From the NCBI GenBank assembly GCA_964504155.1, contig CAZDCZ010000012.1, forward strand, positions 1 through 43,930: a stretch of DNA of 43,930 nucleotides, written 5' to 3'. Made by a program: the position numbers and the translations under genes. Shown piece by piece: positions 42,689-43,930 of the stretch (its first letter is position 1; every line of letters begins with the position of its first letter). The DNA is from CAZDCZ01 sp964504155 (GTDB lineage Bacteria > Bacteroidota > Bacteroidia > Bacteroidales > UBA12077). The notes under the pieces were generated by a model that was not told the origin of the DNA, did no database searches, and was given only the letters and a program-made list of their open reading frames with translations.

Positions 42689-42957
42689 ATGTATAAGAAA
42701 AAATATTTTTTATTAATAATTTTTTTCATTGTTTTTTTTGCAATTTTTAATTTTTCAAAAAGAAATAATGAGATTGGAGATATAGAATTCCAAAACTATT
42801 TTAATAAGAACTATTCAATTTTTGCATTAAACCTTCCCGATACTATTTCGTTTGCTAATGAAAAAGTCCCAATGGATTTTTTGACGTTCGCGAAGCATTC
42901 GATCAAGAACTACTAATAAATACATATTGGCAATCGCAAACATTGTTGCTTATTAAA
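42689..42957 (+). pseudogene. MltD-like lytic transglycosylase, frameshifted and cut by an IS
   Basis: The N-terminus of a lytic transglycosylase: a membrane helix (about 5-22), then IFALNLPDTISFANEKVPMDF. After a T-run at about 42870 the frame changes (one T seems to be missing); the next frame continues FDVREAFDQELLINTYWQSQ and TLLLIK, the well-known lead-in to the MltD catalytic domain. Homology then stops at about 42957, where an insertion sequence begins, so the catalytic domain is missing here. The gene is non-functional unless its other part lies beyond the element. If the T-run is a sequencing error, only the insertion remains. Confidence 0.8.
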
Positions 42958-43930
42958 CTATAACTTCCCAATTAGCACGTAATAATTTTAAAAAAAAGCC
43001 ATAAACAATTATGTTATATGATTTTTTTATATTTTTGCTATTACGTGTAACGTAACAGATTAATGATATGAGCAAATTTCCAGATTGGGTATTAAAGTAT
43101 AAGAAAAAAGGGACAGAACTCAGAGAGATAAGAGGCTGTTATTATGTTTATGAAGTTTCGAGTAAATGGGATAAAGAATTAAAACGTCCAAGAAAAATTA
43201 CAGGTTCTTATTTAGGGCGAATAACAGAGGCTGAAGGATTTATTCCTAAAAAAACAAAGCAAGTGCAAATAGACCAAAAAGCAGACGCACCAATATTAAG
43301 CGTAAAAGAAACAGGGATAACAGATTTTATAGAGATAAACTTACATCTTTACATCTCCCTGTTAAGAAAACATTTCCCTAATAATTGGCAATCAATTTTA
43401 GCATTAGTTTACGGGCGTTTTGTTGAAAGTAGTCCGATGAAAAATATGAAATTTCATTATGAAAACAGTTATATTTCAGAGCTATATCCGGAAGCTAAAA
43501 TTTCAAAGAACAGTATCTCAAAATTACTAAAAGAGCTTGGTAGAGACAGAACAAGCATTGTTGAATTTTTAAAAGAATTTAATCAAGAGGATGATAAAAT
43601 TATATTCGATGGTACTGATTTAGTAAGTAATTCAAGAAAAATGGATTTTCCTAAATTAAGCAAAACCAAAAAAGGAGGTTTTGATTTTTTATTCAATATT
43701 ATGTTTATTTTTTCCGTAAAAAGTCAGCTTCCCATTTATTATAGGATTTTACCGAGAAATATAAAAGATGTAAAATCATTTAAGTTAAGTTTACTCGAAA
43801 GTAATATTACAGATGCCTTAATTGTTTTGGATAAAGGATTCTACTCTGAAAATAATATTAAAGAGTTAAGAAATGAAAATCTTAATTATCTAATATCATT
43901 GCGAAGAAACAATAAATTAATTGATTATAG
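42958..43930 (+). mobile_element. Insertion sequence, IS1634-like (left end; runs off the window)
   Basis: The element begins about where MltD homology ends (CTATAACTTCCCAATTAGCA at 42958) and includes a 110-nt leader and the transposase gene. The leader has an inverted repeat CACGTAATA (42976-42984) / TATTACGTG (43039-43047) and a short one TTACGT-GTA-ACGTAA (43041-43055), possible transposase-binding or regulatory sites. The right end is outside the window, so terminal repeats and target duplication cannot be tested. The left boundary is inferred to within several bases. Confidence 0.75.
43068..43930 (+). CDS. IS1634/IS4-like DDE transposase (partial, 3' end outside)
   Basis: An open frame of 287 codons from MSKFPDWVLKYKKKGTELRE to the window edge, with no stop. 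It has the IS1634 layout: an N-terminal domain (YYVYEVSSKWDKELKRPRKI), a helical region, then the catalytic core. The first acid lies in FDGTD (Asp181) and the second in VLDKGFYSENNI (Asp255); the third acid, expected from the YREK-like region, is past the window. The LPIYYRILPRNIKDVKSF segment is typical. The ATG was chosen because an in-frame start upstream is closed by stops. The visible part is intact, so the element may be active. Confidence 0.88.
   Translation, partial: MSKFPDWVLKYKKKGTELREIRGCYYVYEVSSKWDKELKRPRKITGSYLGRITEAEGFIPKKTKQVQIDQKADAPILSVKETGITDFIEINLHLYISLLRKHFPNNWQSILALVYGRFVESSPMKNMKFHYENSYISELYPEAKISKNSISKLLKELGRDRTSIVEFLKEFNQEDDKIIFDGTDLVSNSRKMDFPKLSKTKKGGFDFLFNIMFIFSVKSQLPIYYRILPRNIKDVKSFKLSLLESNITDALIVLDKGFYSENNIKELRNENLNYLISLRRNNKLIDY

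Overview
The window is AT-rich DNA (roughly 30% GC by eye) from a member of the Bacteroidota, most likely class Bacteroidia. The evidence is a type IX secretion (T9SS) sorting-domain protein, a SusC-like TonB-dependent receptor paired with a DUF4249 lipoprotein, lipoproteins with Bacteroidota-style lipoboxes, a Tgt without the usual zinc cysteines, an MqnE of the aminofutalosine menaquinone route, and repeated TAnnTTTG promoter boxes just upstream of genes. Most of the window is ordinary chromosome rather than a genomic island. The only mobile element is a transposon that begins near the right edge.

Layout. 0-3.2 kb (minus): rmuC, a DJ-1/BPL_N-type lipoprotein and a SnoaL/NTF2-like lipoprotein. 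3.4-6.8 kb: a YjjG-type nucleotidase, dnaB (minus) and ispE. 6.8-11.2 kb (minus): biotin carrier plus acyl-CoA carboxyltransferase, then lptF/G-type permease and tgt, which overlap by 4 nt. 11.3-15.9 kb (plus): glycosyltransferase, sigma factor, rsmG, rpmH (52 aa), CYTH protein and mqnE. 16-23.4 kb (plus): PASTA protein, T9SS cargo, RluD-type pseudouridine synthase, TonB receptor and DUF4249 lipoprotein. 23.4-28.4 kb: methyltransferase (minus), then a cluster of AhpD-like protein, MIP18/DUF59 protein, predicted metal exporter and DUF438-hemerythrin-PAS protein, followed by a decayed patatin gene. 28.5-35.8 kb: meaB, TlpA-like thioredoxin lipoprotein, a marR-MATE operon with a large palindromic operator, an S1/CvfB-like protein and a DEAD-box helicase behind a structured leader. 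36-39 kb: lpdA and a C1 peptidase. 39-42.6 kb: a serpin-like lipoprotein with a 53-aa membrane protein (minus), divergent from an ECF sigma factor and a membrane-anchored beta-barrel protein. 42.7-43.9 kb: an MltD-like gene with a frameshift, cut by an IS1634-like insertion sequence that runs off the window.

How genes work together. MeaB and the biotin carrier/carboxyltransferase pair both belong to propionyl/methylmalonyl-CoA metabolism. MarR probably represses itself and the MATE pump through a 20-bp perfect palindrome that overlaps the -33 element. The ECF sigma gene and the serpin gene appear to share a back-to-back pair of near-identical promoters (ACGCAACC-N16-CATCTWA), which suggests a small envelope regulon of four genes. 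I found no CRISPR array, rRNA or tRNA. The least explained signals are that regulon, the helicase leader with two chained mini-ORFs, and a nested inverted-repeat element at 30.9 kb.
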